Below are positions 54,601 through 63,619 of a stretch of 64,000 nucleotides of DNA, in pieces; position 1 is the first letter of the stretch, and every line of letters begins with the position of its first letter. Where the stretch lies: positions 1,609,423 through 1,673,422 of the forward strand of contig NZ_CP102279.1 of NCBI RefSeq assembly GCF_025150245.1. The letters run 5' to 3'. Origin of the DNA: Dorea formicigenerans (GTDB taxonomy: Bacteria > Bacillota > Clostridia > Lachnospirales > Lachnospiraceae). Both the position numbers and the translations under genes were made by a program. The notes beneath the pieces were generated by a model. The model was not told the DNA's origin, made no database searches, and saw only the letters and a program-made list of their open reading frames with translations.

Positions 54601-55928
54601 CAAGGATCCGTGTCCGCTCTCTTCTGGCTGCTATCCGCGTCAGAGAACAGCGAAATGACAAACGTACGATTCATTCCGCAGCTATTGAAAAAATATCTTT
54701 CACAAAGGAAATGCGCGAGAATTACACGATTCTCTGCCCACAGATGTCACCGATCCACTTCGAACTGATGGAGTCTGCATTTAAAGCTTCCGGATACAAC
54801 ATCGAAGTCCTTCCAAATGACAACAAACAGGCAGTAGATGTGGGGCTTAAATACGTTAACAATGACGCATGTTACCCGTCCCTTATGGTTGTCGGACAGA
54901 TCATGGAGGCCATCCTTTCCGGCAAATATGATACACACAAGATTGCTGTCATCATCAGCCAGACCGGTGGTGGCTGCCGTGCTTCCAATTATATCGGATT
55001 TATCCGCCGTGCCCTAAAAAAAGCCGGTTACGAATATATTCCGGTTATTTCCATTAACTTAAGCGGACTGGAAGAAAATCCTGGATTTAAGATCACACCC
55101 GCTCTCGTACTTCGTGGTATTTACAGTGTAGTATTTGGTGATATCTTTATGAAATGTGTGTATCGGTTAAGACCATACGAAGCTGTTGCGGGATCTGTGA
55201 ATGCAATGCATAGAAAATGGGTGGAAGTATGTAAAGAGTTTGTCTCTTCCGGCTATCCTTCCAGACGAAAATTCAAGAAGTTATGCCGGCAGATCATCGA
55301 AGACTTTGACAATAATATCGAACTTTTAGATGTTAAAAAACCACGCGTCGGCGTTGTCGGTGAGATTCTTGTCAAATTCCTTCCGGCAGCTAATAATCAT
55401 CTGGTCGATCTGCTGGAAAGCGAAGGCGCCGAAGCTGTTGTTCCAGATCTTCTGGACTTCCTGCAGTACTGCTTCTACAATCAGAACTTTAAAGTAGAAA
55501 AGCTTGGATTTGCGAAATCAAAAGCAACTGCTGCAAACTGGGGCATCAAGGTCATAGACTGGTTCCGCGCTCCGGCTACCGAAGCATTTAAGAAGAGCAA
55601 ACATTTTAACCCGCCGGCAGATATCCGTGATCTCGGAAAGATGGCTTCTGACATTGTATCTCTTGGAAATCAGACTGGTGAAGGCTGGTTCCTGACCGGC
55701 GAAATGTTAGAGCTGATCCACAGCGGTGCACCAAATATCGTGTGTACACAGCCATTTGCCTGCCTGCCAAACCATGTAGTAGGCAAGGGTGTTATTAAAG
55801 AGTTACGAAGACGCTACCCACAGTCAAATATCGTAGCGATCGACTTTGATCCGGGCGCAAGTGAAGTAAATCAGTTGAATCGAATTAAACTGATGCTTTC
55901 CACAGCAAACAAGAATTTAGAGGCGTAA
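51684..55928 (+). CDS. Giant 2-hydroxyacyl-CoA dehydratase activase-related protein (BadF/HgdC type, double ATPase plus DUF2229)
   Basis: 1414 residues. Two ASKHA ATPase halves: first [15 protein letters not shown] near 8, [12 protein letters not shown] near 104, [20 protein letters not shown] and [16 protein letters not shown]; second [20 protein letters not shown] near 325, [14 protein letters not shown] near 420, [20 protein letters not shown] and [16 protein letters not shown]. The two cysteines in each half match the [4Fe-4S]-bridging cysteines of HgdC-type activators. Then comes a Cys-rich [11 protein letters not shown]...GNRCERG near 600, followed by DUF2229 ([52 protein letters not shown]). 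HgdC drives electrons into dehydratases with ATP; this fused form has no known substrate and no dehydratase gene beside it. It is monocistronic. Confidence 0.92.
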   Translation: MVQNDIYTLGIDIGSTTVKIAVLDQDNEVLFSDYERHFANIQETLSDLLGRAIHKLGAIHVSPVITGSGGLTLAKHLGVPFVQEVIAVSTALQDYAPQTDVAIELGGEDAKIIYFEGGNIEQRMNGVCAGGTGSFIDQMASLLQTDASGLNEYAKNYKALYTIAARCGVFAKTDIQPLINDGAAREDLAASIFQAVVNQTISGLACGKPIRGHVAFLGGPLHFLSELRKAFIRTLNLDDEHIIAPNHSHLFAAIGSALNSKKDLDVPIQEMQKRLEGKIKMEFEVDRMEPLFASEADFQEFKKRHDKDQVPIRDLATYKGKAFLGIDAGSTTTKAALVGEDGTLLYSFYHNNDGDPLGTTITAIKDIYSKLPEDVQIVHSCSTGYGEALIKAALLLDEGEVETVSHYYAASFFEPDVDCILDIGGQDMKCIKIKNQTVDSVQLNEACSSGCGSFIETFAKSLNYSVEDFAHEALFARNPIDLGTRCTVFMNSKVKQAQKEGAEVADISAGLAYSVIKNALFKVIKVSDASELGKHIVVQGGTFYNNAVLRSFEKIAGCEAIRPDIAGIMGAFGAALIARERYVECEGTTMLSIEDIEAMEYSTTMTKCKGCTNNCRLTINHFSGGRKFITGNRCERGLGKAKSENKLPNLFEYKLKRYFDYEPLPEGSAKRGVIGIPRVLNIYENYPFWFTFFNQLGFSVKLSPASTRSIYELGIESIPSESECYPAKLAHGHVQWLINEGVKHIFYPSIPYERNEFADSDNHYNCPIVTSYPENIKNNIDAIVNGEVDFMHPFLSFASEDTISYRLVEELGKKFDISDQEIQSAVHAAWEELAACREDMRRKGEEVIKFLDETGNRGIVLAGRPYHIDPEVNHGIPELINSYNIAVLTEDSISHLNPAEHPLNVMDQWMYHSRLYAAANYVKTKDNLDLIQLNSFGCGLDAVTTDQVADILNNSDKIYTSLKIDEVNNLGAARIRVRSLLAAIRVREQRNDKRTIHSAAIEKISFTKEMRENYTILCPQMSPIHFELMESAFKASGYNIEVLPNDNKQAVDVGLKYVNNDACYPSLMVVGQIMEAILSGKYDTHKIAVIISQTGGGCRASNYIGFIRRALKKAGYEYIPVISINLSGLEENPGFKITPALVLRGIYSVVFGDIFMKCVYRLRPYEAVAGSVNAMHRKWVEVCKEFVSSGYPSRRKFKKLCRQIIEDFDNNIELLDVKKPRVGVVGEILVKFLPAANNHLVDLLESEGAEAVVPDLLDFLQYCFYNQNFKVEKLGFAKSKATAANWGIKVIDWFRAPATEAFKKSKHFNPPADIRDLGKMASDIVSLGNQTGEGWFLTGEMLELIHSGAPNIVCTQPFACLPNHVVGKGVIKELRRRYPQSNIVAIDFDPGASEVNQLNRIKLMLSTANKNLEA

Positions 55929-55929
55929 T

Positions 55930-56166
55930 TTATAATTTGTAGTGATACATAAAAAAGAATCCAGCTAGATGTGTTCCTGACACGAATGATTTCTGACATC
56001 TGCTGCGTCGTTTATTTCTCATATATTTTACAAACTCGTCCGTATGGACTCAGACAATGTAAAATATATGAGACTATACTCGCAGATGTATCAGAAATCA
56101 CTCTACCGTCAGATAACATCACCTTGCTGGATTCTTTTTATTCACTAATATCACTACACTTTATAA
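55930..56166. repeat. 237-bp nested near-palindrome directly after the activase stop
   Basis: Starts one base after the TAA. Matching arms from outside in: TTATAA..GTAGTGATA (55930-55947) with TATCACTAC..TTATAA (56149-56166), 16 of 18; AAAAGAATCCAGC with GCTGGATTCTTTT (56126); ATGTGTTcCTGAC with GTCAGataACAT; GATTTCTGAcATCTGC (55988-56003) with GCAGATgtaTCAGAAATC (56082-56099); and TCTCATATATTTTACA (56017-56032) with TGTAAAATATATGAGA (56058-56073), a perfect 16-bp pair around a 25-nt loop. A MITE-like element or an unusual RNA; no coding frame supported. Confidence 0.8.
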
Positions 56167-56215
56167 TTCCTTCGAAAAGCGAAAATCACCTTATAATTTT
56201 GTTCAAAATATAGAA

Positions 56216-56354
56216 AATCCAGGAAAATTATTATTTGGAGAAAGGTACTCTGGAGCGGTCGGTACTTAGGCGGTGTTTTTTAGCGCCTTATGTACCGCTA
56301 CCAGCGGAAGGTAGCGCGAGCGTGCCTTTGACAAATAATAATTTTCTCTGGATT
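56216..56354. repeat. 139-bp multibranched inverted-repeat element before the HAD gene
   Basis: Outer stem: AATCCAG (56216-56222) with CTGGATT (56348-56354); AAAATTATTATTTG with CAAATAATAATTTT; AAAGG with CCTTT. Inner arms: GGTACTTAGGCG with CGCCTTATGTACC and GCTACC with GGTAGC, both GC-rich. It lies between the two converging genes (activase, HAD) after the 237-bp palindrome. The GC-rich head on an AT-rich stem suggests a mobile or RNA element; I cannot name it. Confidence 0.7.
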
Positions 56355-56373
56355 AATATTGGCGAATAAATTT

Positions 56374-57024
56374 TTATACGAATTGTAAAATGTCTTCTAC
56401 ATTTTCACGAATGTAATCCGCTCCGGCTTCTTCAAATTCTTTGCGGCTTCCAAATCCGTAGAGAATGCCGAGACAGTCAAGTCCATTTTCATGGGCGCCG
56501 ATGACATCGTGTTCGCGGTCACCGATCATAAGTACGTTAGACTTGTCTGTAATATCATTTTTCTCAAGAGCATAGGTAATGACCTGCGCTTTTGTTCCTC
56601 TTCCACCGTCCATCTCCATACCCGCAACGCATGCAAAGTATTTAGTCAGATGAAAATGATCAATGATAATCTTTGCATATTCCTCCGGTTTTGATGTTGC
56701 AACAATTGCCTGCTTTCCGGCTTCATTTATCTTCTTTAAAACTTCTTCTAATCCATCATAAACACGATTCTCATAGATGCCTTTATCATGATAATATTCC
56801 CGGTAATACTTTACTCCATCCAGACTCTGCTCTTTTGTAAAACCGTAAAATTTCTCAAAGGATTCTGTAAGCGGCGGACCGATAAATTTATATAATTTTG
56901 TCCGGTCTGTCTCTTCGATGCCGAACTTTTTCAATGCATACATGACTGAATTGGTGATTCCAAGAGCAGAATCTGTAATAGTTCCGTCCAGATCAAATAA
57001 AAATATCTCATATTTTTTGCTCAT
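56374..57024 (-). CDS. HAD-superfamily hydrolase (phosphoglycolate phosphatase/PpaX-like)
   Basis: 216 residues. Motif I FLFDLDGTITDSALGITNSV near 8, motif II ATSKPEEYAKIIIDHF near 108, motif III/IV VLMIGDREHDVIGAHENGLDC near 163 and YGFGSRKEFEEAGADYI near 185. Small cap domain between motifs I and II (IGPPLTESFEKFYGF). Members dephosphorylate phosphoglycolate, pyrophosphate or nucleotides. Starts 29 bp after the TraX-like gene and ends 20 bp before the 139-bp element. Confidence 0.9.
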   Translation of the reverse strand: MSKKYEIFLFDLDGTITDSALGITNSVMYALKKFGIEETDRTKLYKFIGPPLTESFEKFYGFTKEQSLDGVKYYREYYHDKGIYENRVYDGLEEVLKKINEAGKQAIVATSKPEEYAKIIIDHFHLTKYFACVAGMEMDGGRGTKAQVITYALEKNDITDKSNVLMIGDREHDVIGAHENGLDCLGILYGFGSRKEFEEAGADYIRENVEDILQFV

Positions 57025-57053
57025 ATTCCTGTACTCCTGTTATTTATACTTCT

Positions 57054-57758
57054 CTACAACATGCAAAGCTGATGTACTGCCCACAAGAAAAGAAGATGCG
57101 CCGGATAGTATATGTAAAAGAACCATTTTGACGCTTTCCCTGCATGATTAGATTTCTTTCCATTGTAGCAGAATAAAATGATGATTCCTGCCACAACCGG
57201 TCCGATACCTGAACACAATGCATGAATCAGCGCACTGCCTGTACTCATACTCTCTAAATTTGACAAATAATTAAATCCTGCAAATAAACATGCTCCTATT
57301 CCAAATGATATTGCTGTTTTTATTCGATTTCCTTTACTTTTTGCAAATAAAATTGCAAAAACAGGAGCCAGTAATGCCCAGTCTGAATACAGGGATACAA
57401 AGATTAAAATTAATATTACAATCCATTTTTCCCATTTTAAAGTGGACATTTCCATAACCTTAAGAATCAGGAAACACAAAAATAAGGTACACAGCATATT
57501 CATCTGGACCATGCCAAATGCCAGACAAAATGGTATGAATGATATCACACCGAACAGCAGCAGCCGCTCCCCATATTTTTTCTTATCATGGGTATAACCG
57601 TAACCTTCCACCAGAAAGTAGCACATCGTAATTGCAGTAAAATACCCAATGTCGATCATAACTTCAAATAGTAACGTTCCCGGCGTCAGAAATATATTTG
57701 CAATATGGTTGCATGTCATGGTAATGATTGCAAGAAATTTAATTTGATCTCGATTCAT
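57054..57758 (-). CDS. TraX-like integral membrane protein
   Basis: 234 residues from MNRDQIKFLAIITMTCNHIA; AAGGGG lies 8 nt upstream of this ATG. Seven or more membrane segments. The N-terminal IKFLAIITMTCNHIANIFL and YFTAITMCYFLVEGYGYTHD, with RLLLFGVISFIPFCLAFGMV, match the TraX family (membrane acyltransferase-like, named for F-pilin acetylation). The C-terminal WFFYIYYPAHLLFLWAVHQL is conserved. No conjugation genes are present, so pilin acetylation is unlikely here. It follows gpmI by 27 bp. Confidence 0.85.
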   Translation of the reverse strand: MNRDQIKFLAIITMTCNHIANIFLTPGTLLFEVMIDIGYFTAITMCYFLVEGYGYTHDKKKYGERLLLFGVISFIPFCLAFGMVQMNMLCTLFLCFLILKVMEMSTLKWEKWIVILILIFVSLYSDWALLAPVFAILFAKSKGNRIKTAISFGIGACLFAGFNYLSNLESMSTGSALIHALCSGIGPVVAGIIILFCYNGKKSNHAGKASKWFFYIYYPAHLLFLWAVHQLCML

Positions 57759-57785
57759 GTTCTGCCCCTTACAATTTTTCACCGA

Positions 57786-59324
57786 CTATTTCACTAAAAG
57801 GCTCTTTCCGGTCATCTCTGCTGGCTGTTTCATTCCCATTAATTCAATCAATGTCGGAGCAATATCTGCAAGGCATCCGCCTTCTCTTAATTTATATGCA
57901 GGATCTGCATTTACAAGAATAAATGGAACCGGATTTGTTGTATGAGCAGTGAATGGTTCGCCTGACTCATAGTCGATCAACTGTTCTGCATTTCCATGGT
58001 CTGCACAGATAAACATCTGTCCATCTACCTTCTTAATTGCTTCAACTGTTTTTCCTACACACTCATCAACCGCCTCAATAGCCTTGATTGCAGCTCCTTC
58101 TACGCCAGTATGTCCGACCATATCTGGATTTGCAAAGTTGATGATAATCACATCATATTTATCAGATTCAATTGCTTCAACTAATTTGTCACATACTTCA
58201 TAAGCACTCATTTCCGGTTTCAGATCATAAGTTGCCACCTTCGGAGATTTCACAAGGATTCTATCCTCGCCCTCATTCGGCTCCTCAACTCCACCGTTAA
58301 AGAAGAATGTCACATGTGCATATTTCTCTGTCTCGGCGATACGTGCCTGTTTAAGTCCATTCTTTGCAAGGAATTCACCAAATGTATTGGTAATCTTTTC
58401 TTTTACAAATGCCACAAGTTTATTTTCGATTGTCACATCGTACTCTGTAAAGCATACGAATGTTGTCTTAATTCTCTCGCCTCTGTCAAAGCCTTCAAAT
58501 TTATCATCGCAAAATGTTCTTGTAATTTCTCTCGCACGGTCTGGACGGAAATTAAAGAAGATGATGGAATCATTTTCTTTGACTGTTGCAAGCGCAGCTC
58601 CATCTTTTTCAACAACTGTTGGCAGAACGAACTCATCTGTTGTATCTTTATCATAAGATGCCTGGATTCCGGCTGGTCCGCTTGTTGCCTTTTCGCCTTC
58701 TCCGTATGCAATTGCACGGTATGCCTTTTCTACACGATCCCAGCGATTATCACGATCCATCGCATAATACCGTCCCATAACAGACGCTACTTTACCAACA
58801 CCTATTTCTTTCATCTTAGCTTCTAACTGCTCTACATACTCTTTTCCTGATGCCGGTGGTGTATCACGTCCATCCAGGAAGCAGTGTACATAAACTTTCT
58901 TAAGTCCCTGTCTTTTTGCCAGCTCAAGAAGTCCGAAAATATGCTCAATATGACTGTGTACTCCTCCATCTGATACAAGTCCCATCAAATGAAGTGCAGA
59001 ATCATTTTTCTTTACATTTTCACACGCTGCAAGCAGTGCTTTGTTCTCAAAGAAATCTCCATCCTGAATAGATTTTGTGATTTTTGTCAATTCCTGGTAT
59101 ACAATACGTCCGGCACCCATATTCAGATGTCCGACTTCAGAGTTTCCCATCTGTCCATCCGGAAGTCCGACAGCTAGTCCGCTTGCATATCCTTTTACAA
59201 ATGGATACTCTGCCATTAACTTATCCACAACCGGAGTCTTTGCTTCAGCTACAGCATTTCCTTTCTGATTATTATTTAAACCGTAACCATCTAAAATCAT
59301 AAGAACTGTTGGTCTCTTGCTCAT
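57786..59324 (-). CDS. gpmI: 2,3-Bisphosphoglycerate-independent phosphoglycerate mutase
   Basis: 512 residues, full length. Two-Mn enzyme interconverting 3- and 2-phosphoglycerate. RPTVLMILDGYGLNNNQKGN with the first Asp, the catalytic serine in QMGNSEVGHLNMGAGR near 59, SDGGVHSHIEHIFGLLEL near 117, DGRDTPPASGKEYVEQL near 150, FFNFRPDRAREITRTFC near 255, NFANPDMVGHTG near 400 and CADHGNAEQLIDY near 440. It starts at the last base of the esterase stop (TAATG), so it is coupled to it. Confidence 0.97.
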   Translation of the reverse strand: MSKRPTVLMILDGYGLNNNQKGNAVAEAKTPVVDKLMAEYPFVKGYASGLAVGLPDGQMGNSEVGHLNMGAGRIVYQELTKITKSIQDGDFFENKALLAACENVKKNDSALHLMGLVSDGGVHSHIEHIFGLLELAKRQGLKKVYVHCFLDGRDTPPASGKEYVEQLEAKMKEIGVGKVASVMGRYYAMDRDNRWDRVEKAYRAIAYGEGEKATSGPAGIQASYDKDTTDEFVLPTVVEKDGAALATVKENDSIIFFNFRPDRAREITRTFCDDKFEGFDRGERIKTTFVCFTEYDVTIENKLVAFVKEKITNTFGEFLAKNGLKQARIAETEKYAHVTFFFNGGVEEPNEGEDRILVKSPKVATYDLKPEMSAYEVCDKLVEAIESDKYDVIIINFANPDMVGHTGVEGAAIKAIEAVDECVGKTVEAIKKVDGQMFICADHGNAEQLIDYESGEPFTAHTTNPVPFILVNADPAYKLREGGCLADIAPTLIELMGMKQPAEMTGKSLLVK

Positions 59325-60163
59325 TATTCTTCTCCTTCTTTCTTCATAAGTCTGTCAAGCCATGTATCAACAAGCGAAATCCAGCTTGTACATTCCTCCT
59401 GTACACCCCTTCCATCCAGACATTCTACCAGTTCATTGGCAAGGCTGAGTCCATGAATCCCTTCCGGATACACATGCAGCTCCACCGGAATGCCTGCTTT
59501 CCATAATGCCATGGCAAGCAGCAAAGAATTCGGCAGCGGTACTGTCTGATCTGTTGCTGTATGCCAGATAAAACAAGGCGGCATGGAATCTGTAATCTGA
59601 TGATCCAAAGATAAGTTCCAAGCCTCTTCCTCTACTGTATCTCCAAGAAGATTCTGGAAGCTTGGCATATGCGCATATTTCGGATCCGATGTGATAACCG
59701 GATAACAGAGGATCAGGCCTCTTGGCTTTAACATCTCTCTTGGCATACCACTTTTCTCCACCAAAAACTCGCGTTTCCAAAATGCACAGTAATTAGCCGC
59801 CAGATGTCCTCCTGCTGAAGCTCCCGCCAGTACAATTTTCTTTGTGTCAATATACCATTCTTTTGCATGTTCATGAATCTGTCTGACACTCTCTGTCACT
59901 TCCAAAAGCTGTGTCGGATAAAATGCCTCCGGTGACACGGAATACTGTAACACACATGCATGATAGCCCAGACTCAAAAAATGCATGGCAAGGGGTTCTC
60001 CTTCCCGGTAACTGACCATGTGATATCCTCCGCCCGGACAAATCAGAATGATCGGCCGTTTCTGGATCTTCATCTCGTCCGGAAGTGTATCCAGTATATA
60101 AAACTGTGCTCGGCTCGTCTTATCAGAACCTTCCACTTGAATTGGTATTTCTTTATATATCAT
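59324..60163 (-). CDS. Alpha/beta-hydrolase (acetyl esterase/lipase-like)
   Basis: 279 residues. Oxyanion-hole PGGGYHMVSYREGEPLAMHF near 44, nucleophile elbow VLAGASAGGHLAANY near 115, likely acid in CFIWHTATDQTVPL near 208, and catalytic His in VYPEGIHGLSLANELV near 240. This resembles the secreted-less esterase group BD-FAE/AXE. No signal peptide. It lies between the tpiA terminator and gpmI and shares one base with gpmI. Substrate unknown. Confidence 0.88.
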   Translation of the reverse strand: MIYKEIPIQVEGSDKTSRAQFYILDTLPDEMKIQKRPIILICPGGGYHMVSYREGEPLAMHFLSLGYHACVLQYSVSPEAFYPTQLLEVTESVRQIHEHAKEWYIDTKKIVLAGASAGGHLAANYCAFWKREFLVEKSGMPREMLKPRGLILCYPVITSDPKYAHMPSFQNLLGDTVEEEAWNLSLDHQITDSMPPCFIWHTATDQTVPLPNSLLLAMALWKAGIPVELHVYPEGIHGLSLANELVECLDGRGVQEECTSWISLVDTWLDRLMKKEGEE

Positions 60164-60233
60164 AATACTATCCTCTAGCGCTGTTTATTTTCGTAAACTG
60201 ATCATACCTTAAGACTCTTTGACGAGTCAGGGT

Positions 60234-60269
60234 AAAAATCGCAGGAAGTGTCTGCCGCCCCCTGCGATT
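60234..60269 (-). terminator. Terminator after tpiA
   Basis: AATCGCAGG (60237-60245) pairs with CCTGCGATT (60261-60269); the minus strand continues TTTAC after the stem. It lies just past the tpiA stop. Confidence 0.85.
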
Positions 60270-60276
60270 CAAAATC

Positions 60277-61026
60277 TTACTTGTAATTTACAATTTTTCC
60301 GAAATCTGCTTTCAGAGATGCTCCACCTACAAGTCCTCCATCGATATCAGCCTGTGCGAACAATTCTGCTGCATTTCCAGCATTTACAGATCCGCCATAC
60401 TGAATACGGATAGCTTCTGCTGTTGCCTCATCATAGATTTCAGCGATACATGCACGAATACCTGCGCATACTTCTTCAGCCTGCTCGGTTGTTGCTGTCT
60501 TACCTGTTCCAATTGCCCAGATTGGCTCGTAAGCGATAACTGCTGTTTTTGCCTGATCTGCTGTCACATTCTGGAATCCGACTTTCACCTGCTGGCGGAT
60601 GAAATCCATTGTCACACCCTGCTCTCTCTGCTCTAGTGTCTCACCACAGCACATAATTGGTGTAATACCATGCTCAAATGCTTTCAGGATTTTCTTATTG
60701 ACATCAGCATTTGTTTCACCAAAATACTCTCTTCTCTCAGAATGTCCAAGAACAACATATTTGACACCTGCATCTACCAACATAGCTGGTGAGATCTCGC
60801 CTGTGTAAGCCCCGCTCTCTTCAAAATACATATTCTCAGCGCCAACCTGAATGTTGGTCCCTTTTACTGCCTCAGCAACTGGAATAATATCAATTGCCGG
60901 TACACAGAACACTACATCTACTTCGTCATTTGCAACTAAAGGTTTTAACTCATTTACAAGAGCAACTGCCTCGCTTGGAGTTTTATTCATCTTCCAGTTA
61001 CCTGCAACAATTTTTCTTCTTGCCAT
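60277..61026 (-). CDS. tpiA: Triosephosphate isomerase
   Basis: 249 residues. Interconverts dihydroxyacetone phosphate and glyceraldehyde 3-phosphate. [19 protein letters not shown] with the N-terminal Lys, [20 protein letters not shown] with catalytic His near 95, [19 protein letters not shown] with catalytic Glu near 166, and the phosphate loop [15 protein letters not shown] near 210. Follows pgk by 96 bp. Ends at the terminator at 60234-60269. Confidence 0.98.
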   Translation of the reverse strand: MARRKIVAGNWKMNKTPSEAVALVNELKPLVANDEVDVVFCVPAIDIIPVAEAVKGTNIQVGAENMYFEESGAYTGEISPAMLVDAGVKYVVLGHSERREYFGETNADVNKKILKAFEHGITPIMCCGETLEQREQGVTMDFIRQQVKVGFQNVTADQAKTAVIAYEPIWAIGTGKTATTEQAEEVCAGIRACIAEIYDEATAEAIRIQYGGSVNAGNAAELFAQADIDGGLVGGASLKADFGKIVNYK

Positions 61027-61122
61027 GATTTTATCTCCTAATTTAAATTTTATTGTTCAGTATTTTTCTGAAATTAATCAAAGAAAAACATTGGATACGA
61101 GTGTATACTTGGTTTTCCTCAC

Positions 61123-62316
61123 CTATTTATCGTTAGCAGCTGCAACACCCGGTAATTCTTTTCCTTCCAGGAATTCCAGAGAAGCTCCGCCACCTGTGGA
61201 AATGTGTGTCATCTTGTCGCCATATCCAAGCTGGTTCACTGCTGCTGCGGAATCTCCACCACCGATGATTGTAACTGCATCTGTATCAGCAAGTGCTTTT
61301 GCAACTGCCTCTGTTCCATGTGCGAAGTTCGGCATCTCGAAGCAGCCCATTGGTCCGTTCCATACAACTGTCTTAGCATCTTTTACTGCGTCACAGAAAA
61401 TTTTCTCTGTCTCAGGTCCAATATCAAGTCCCTGCCATCCGTCCGGAATCTCACCGCTTTTTACAACTTTTTTATTTGCTCCATTGGAGAAATCATCTGC
61501 AATGACTGTATCTACAGGAAGAAGAAGTTTTACACCTTTCTCCTGTGCTTTCTTTAACATGTCAAGTGCATACTGGCAGTAGTCAGCTTCAAGAAGAGAA
61601 TCTCCAACTGTACCGCCCTGAGCTTTGCTGAATGTGTAAGACATACCACCACCAATGATCAGTGTGTCGACTTTATCGATCAAGTTCTCTATTACAGAAA
61701 TCTTGCTGGATACCTTTGCTCCACCGAGAATTGCTACAAACGGTCTCTCCGGATTGTTTACTGCATTTCCGAGGAAATCAATCTCTTTCTGCATTAAATA
61801 TCCTACAACTGCTGTGTCCACATATTTTGTAATACCTACGTTAGAGCAGTGTGCACGGTGTGCTGTGCCAAATGCATCATTTACAAATACTTCGCAAAGA
61901 GAAGCAAGGTCTTTGCTGAAAGCATCTTCATTCTTTGTCTCTTCTGCTCTGTAACGTGTATTCTCAAGTAAGATGACATCTCCGTCTTTCATATTGGCTA
62001 CTGCTGCTTTTGCGTTAGCTCCTACAACCTCAGGATCTGCTGCAAATTTTACTTCCTGTCCAAGAAGCTCTGAGAGTCGTACTGCAACTGGTGCAAGAGA
62101 TAACTCCGGTACTGGCTGTCCCTTAGGTTTTCCCAGGTGTGAGCAAAGGATGATCTTTCCTCCGTCAGCAATCAGCTTTTTAATTGTAGGAAGTGCAGCA
62201 ACAAGACGGTTCTCGTCTGTGATTTTTCCATCAATAAGTGGTACGTTAAAATCGCATCTTACAAGAACCTTTTTCCCTTTTACATTGATATCATCTACTG
62301 ATTTTTTATTTAACAT
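61123..62316 (-). CDS. pgk: Phosphoglycerate kinase
   Basis: 397 residues. Makes ATP and 3-phosphoglycerate from 1,3-bisphosphoglycerate. N-terminal [35 protein letters not shown] near 58, [12 protein letters not shown] near 120, [14 protein letters not shown] near 193, [14 protein letters not shown] near 320 and [20 protein letters not shown] near 352. Downstream of the gap terminator, with tpiA next. Confidence 0.98.
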   Translation of the reverse strand: MLNKKSVDDINVKGKKVLVRCDFNVPLIDGKITDENRLVAALPTIKKLIADGGKIILCSHLGKPKGQPVPELSLAPVAVRLSELLGQEVKFAADPEVVGANAKAAVANMKDGDVILLENTRYRAEETKNEDAFSKDLASLCEVFVNDAFGTAHRAHCSNVGITKYVDTAVVGYLMQKEIDFLGNAVNNPERPFVAILGGAKVSSKISVIENLIDKVDTLIIGGGMSYTFSKAQGGTVGDSLLEADYCQYALDMLKKAQEKGVKLLLPVDTVIADDFSNGANKKVVKSGEIPDGWQGLDIGPETEKIFCDAVKDAKTVVWNGPMGCFEMPNFAHGTEAVAKALADTDAVTIIGGGDSAAAVNQLGYGDKMTHISTGGGASLEFLEGKELPGVAAANDK

Positions 62317-62407
62317 AACATTCTCTCCATTCTCAAAATGAATATACTCTGGCTTGTTCTGCCAAATGCTTTTTAAGCAATAAAATTATATTTCTATTAC
62401 TTAAAAA

Positions 62408-62433
62408 GGATCCGGTCCATATTAGACCGGACC
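62408..62433 (-). terminator. Terminator between gap and pgk
   Basis: On the minus strand GGGTCCGGTC pairs with GACCGGATCC (one G-U, loop of 6), followed by TTTTTAAG. The pair contains an A-C mismatch on the plus strand, so the hairpin is best formed in the gap transcript. Confidence 0.8.
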
Positions 62434-62464
62434 CTTTGTGAGTCTTTATGAAATACTCGAAATC

Positions 62465-63478
62465 TTATGCAAGCTCTGAGAAGTATTTGATTGTTCTTAC
62501 CATCTGGCTTGTGTAAGAATTCTCGTTGTCATACCAGGAAACAACCTGAACCTGTGTTGTTCCGTTGTCAAGTGGCATAACCATTGTCTGTGTTGCATCG
62601 AACAGTGAACCATATCTCATTCCAACGATATCACTGGATACGATCTCATCTGTGTTGTATCCGAATGACTCATTAGAAGCTGCTTTCATAGCCTCATTGA
62701 TCTGCTCTACTGTTACGTTACCCTCTACAACTGCTGTAAGGATTGTTGTTGATCCTGTAGGTGTTGGTACACGCTGTGCAGAACCGATGAGTTTTCCATT
62801 CAGCTCTGGAATAACAAGACCGATTGCTTTTGCAGCACCTGTGCTGTTTGGTACAATATTAACTGCTGCTGCACGAGATCTTCTTAAATCACCTTTTCTC
62901 TGTGGTCCATCAAGAGTCATCTGATCTCCTGTGTAAGCATGGATTGTGCTCATGATACCAGATTTGATCGGTGCAAGATCATTCAGTGCCTTAGCCATAG
63001 GTGCAAGACAGTTTGTTGTACAAGAAGCTGCAGAAATAACTGTATCCTCTGGTTTTAACTCATTGTGGTTTACATTATATACGATTGTTGGCAGGTCTTT
63101 TCCAGCTGGTGCGGAAATAACAACTTTTCTAGCTCCTGCTTTGATATGTGCCATGGATTTTTCTTTAGATGTATAGAATCCTGTACACTCCAGAACAACG
63201 TCTACACCGATTTCTCCCCATGGAAGTTCCTCAGCATTAGCTTTTGCGTAGATTTTGATCTCTTTTCCGTCAACAATGATAGAATCCTCTGTAGCCTCTA
63301 CCTTATCAGCTAAAGCATATCTTCCCTGAGAAGAATCATACTTTAACAGGTGTGCAAGCATCTTAGGAGATGTCAGGTCGTTGATTGCAACTACCTCATA
63401 TCCCTCTGCTCCAAACATCTGTCTGAAAGCTAAACGTCCAATACGTCCAAAACCATTAATCGCTACTTTTACTGCCAT
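62465..63478 (-). CDS. gap: Glyceraldehyde-3-phosphate dehydrogenase, type I
   Basis: 337 residues. NAD-linked oxidation of glyceraldehyde 3-phosphate. Rossmann [20 protein letters not shown], the catalytic cysteine in [20 protein letters not shown] near 153, [16 protein letters not shown] near 178, [20 protein letters not shown] near 198, and [17 protein letters not shown] near 315. AGGAGG lies 8 nt before the ATG. Its promoter has a palindrome over the -10 box, and a candidate Rex operator lies in the leader, consistent with NADH control. Confidence 0.98.
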   Translation of the reverse strand: MAVKVAINGFGRIGRLAFRQMFGAEGYEVVAINDLTSPKMLAHLLKYDSSQGRYALADKVEATEDSIIVDGKEIKIYAKANAEELPWGEIGVDVVLECTGFYTSKEKSMAHIKAGARKVVISAPAGKDLPTIVYNVNHNELKPEDTVISAASCTTNCLAPMAKALNDLAPIKSGIMSTIHAYTGDQMTLDGPQRKGDLRRSRAAAVNIVPNSTGAAKAIGLVIPELNGKLIGSAQRVPTPTGSTTILTAVVEGNVTVEQINEAMKAASNESFGYNTDEIVSSDIVGMRYGSLFDATQTMVMPLDNGTTQVQVVSWYDNENSYTSQMVRTIKYFSELA

Positions 63479-63549
63479 GATTAATTCCTCCTAAAGTTTT
63501 AAATTTAGTTCTTTGCATTTTATTCTATGCTGATATCTTCAACAAAAGT

Positions 63550-63567
63550 TTGTTAAAGATTCATCAA
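63550..63567 (+). promoter_or_regulatory. Candidate Rex operator in the gap leader
   Basis: TTGTTAA-AGAT-TCATCAA on the plus strand, against the clostridial Rex consensus TTGTTAA-N4-TTAACAA: left half exact, right half 5 of 7. It sits at roughly +2 to +20 of the predicted gap transcript. Confidence 0.5.
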
Positions 63568-63575
63568 CCTCTTTC

Positions 63576-63604
63576 ATTGTACTAAAGAAAGTACAAAAAT
63601 TCAA
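63576..63604 (-). promoter_or_regulatory. Promoter of gap with palindrome over -10
   Basis: Minus strand TTGAAT (63599-63604), 17-bp spacer, TACAAT (63576-63581). The inverted repeat TTGTACT...AGTACAA (63577-63596) covers the spacer and -10 box and could be a repressor site. Confidence 0.65.
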
Positions 63605-63619
63605 GTCTCTTTTCGAATT

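Noticed and set aside
55971-56213. An 80-codon plus-strand frame after the activase
   Set aside because: It runs through one arm of the 237-bp palindrome and has no ribosome binding site or protein-like composition.
57054-57758. Conjugation function from the TraX label
   Set aside because: No transfer genes nearby; solitary TraX-like proteins are common in Firmicute chromosomes.
63539-63553. AACAAA/TTTGTT palindrome in the gap leader as a separate operator
   Set aside because: Short, AT-rich and overlapping the better Rex-like match, so chance is likely.
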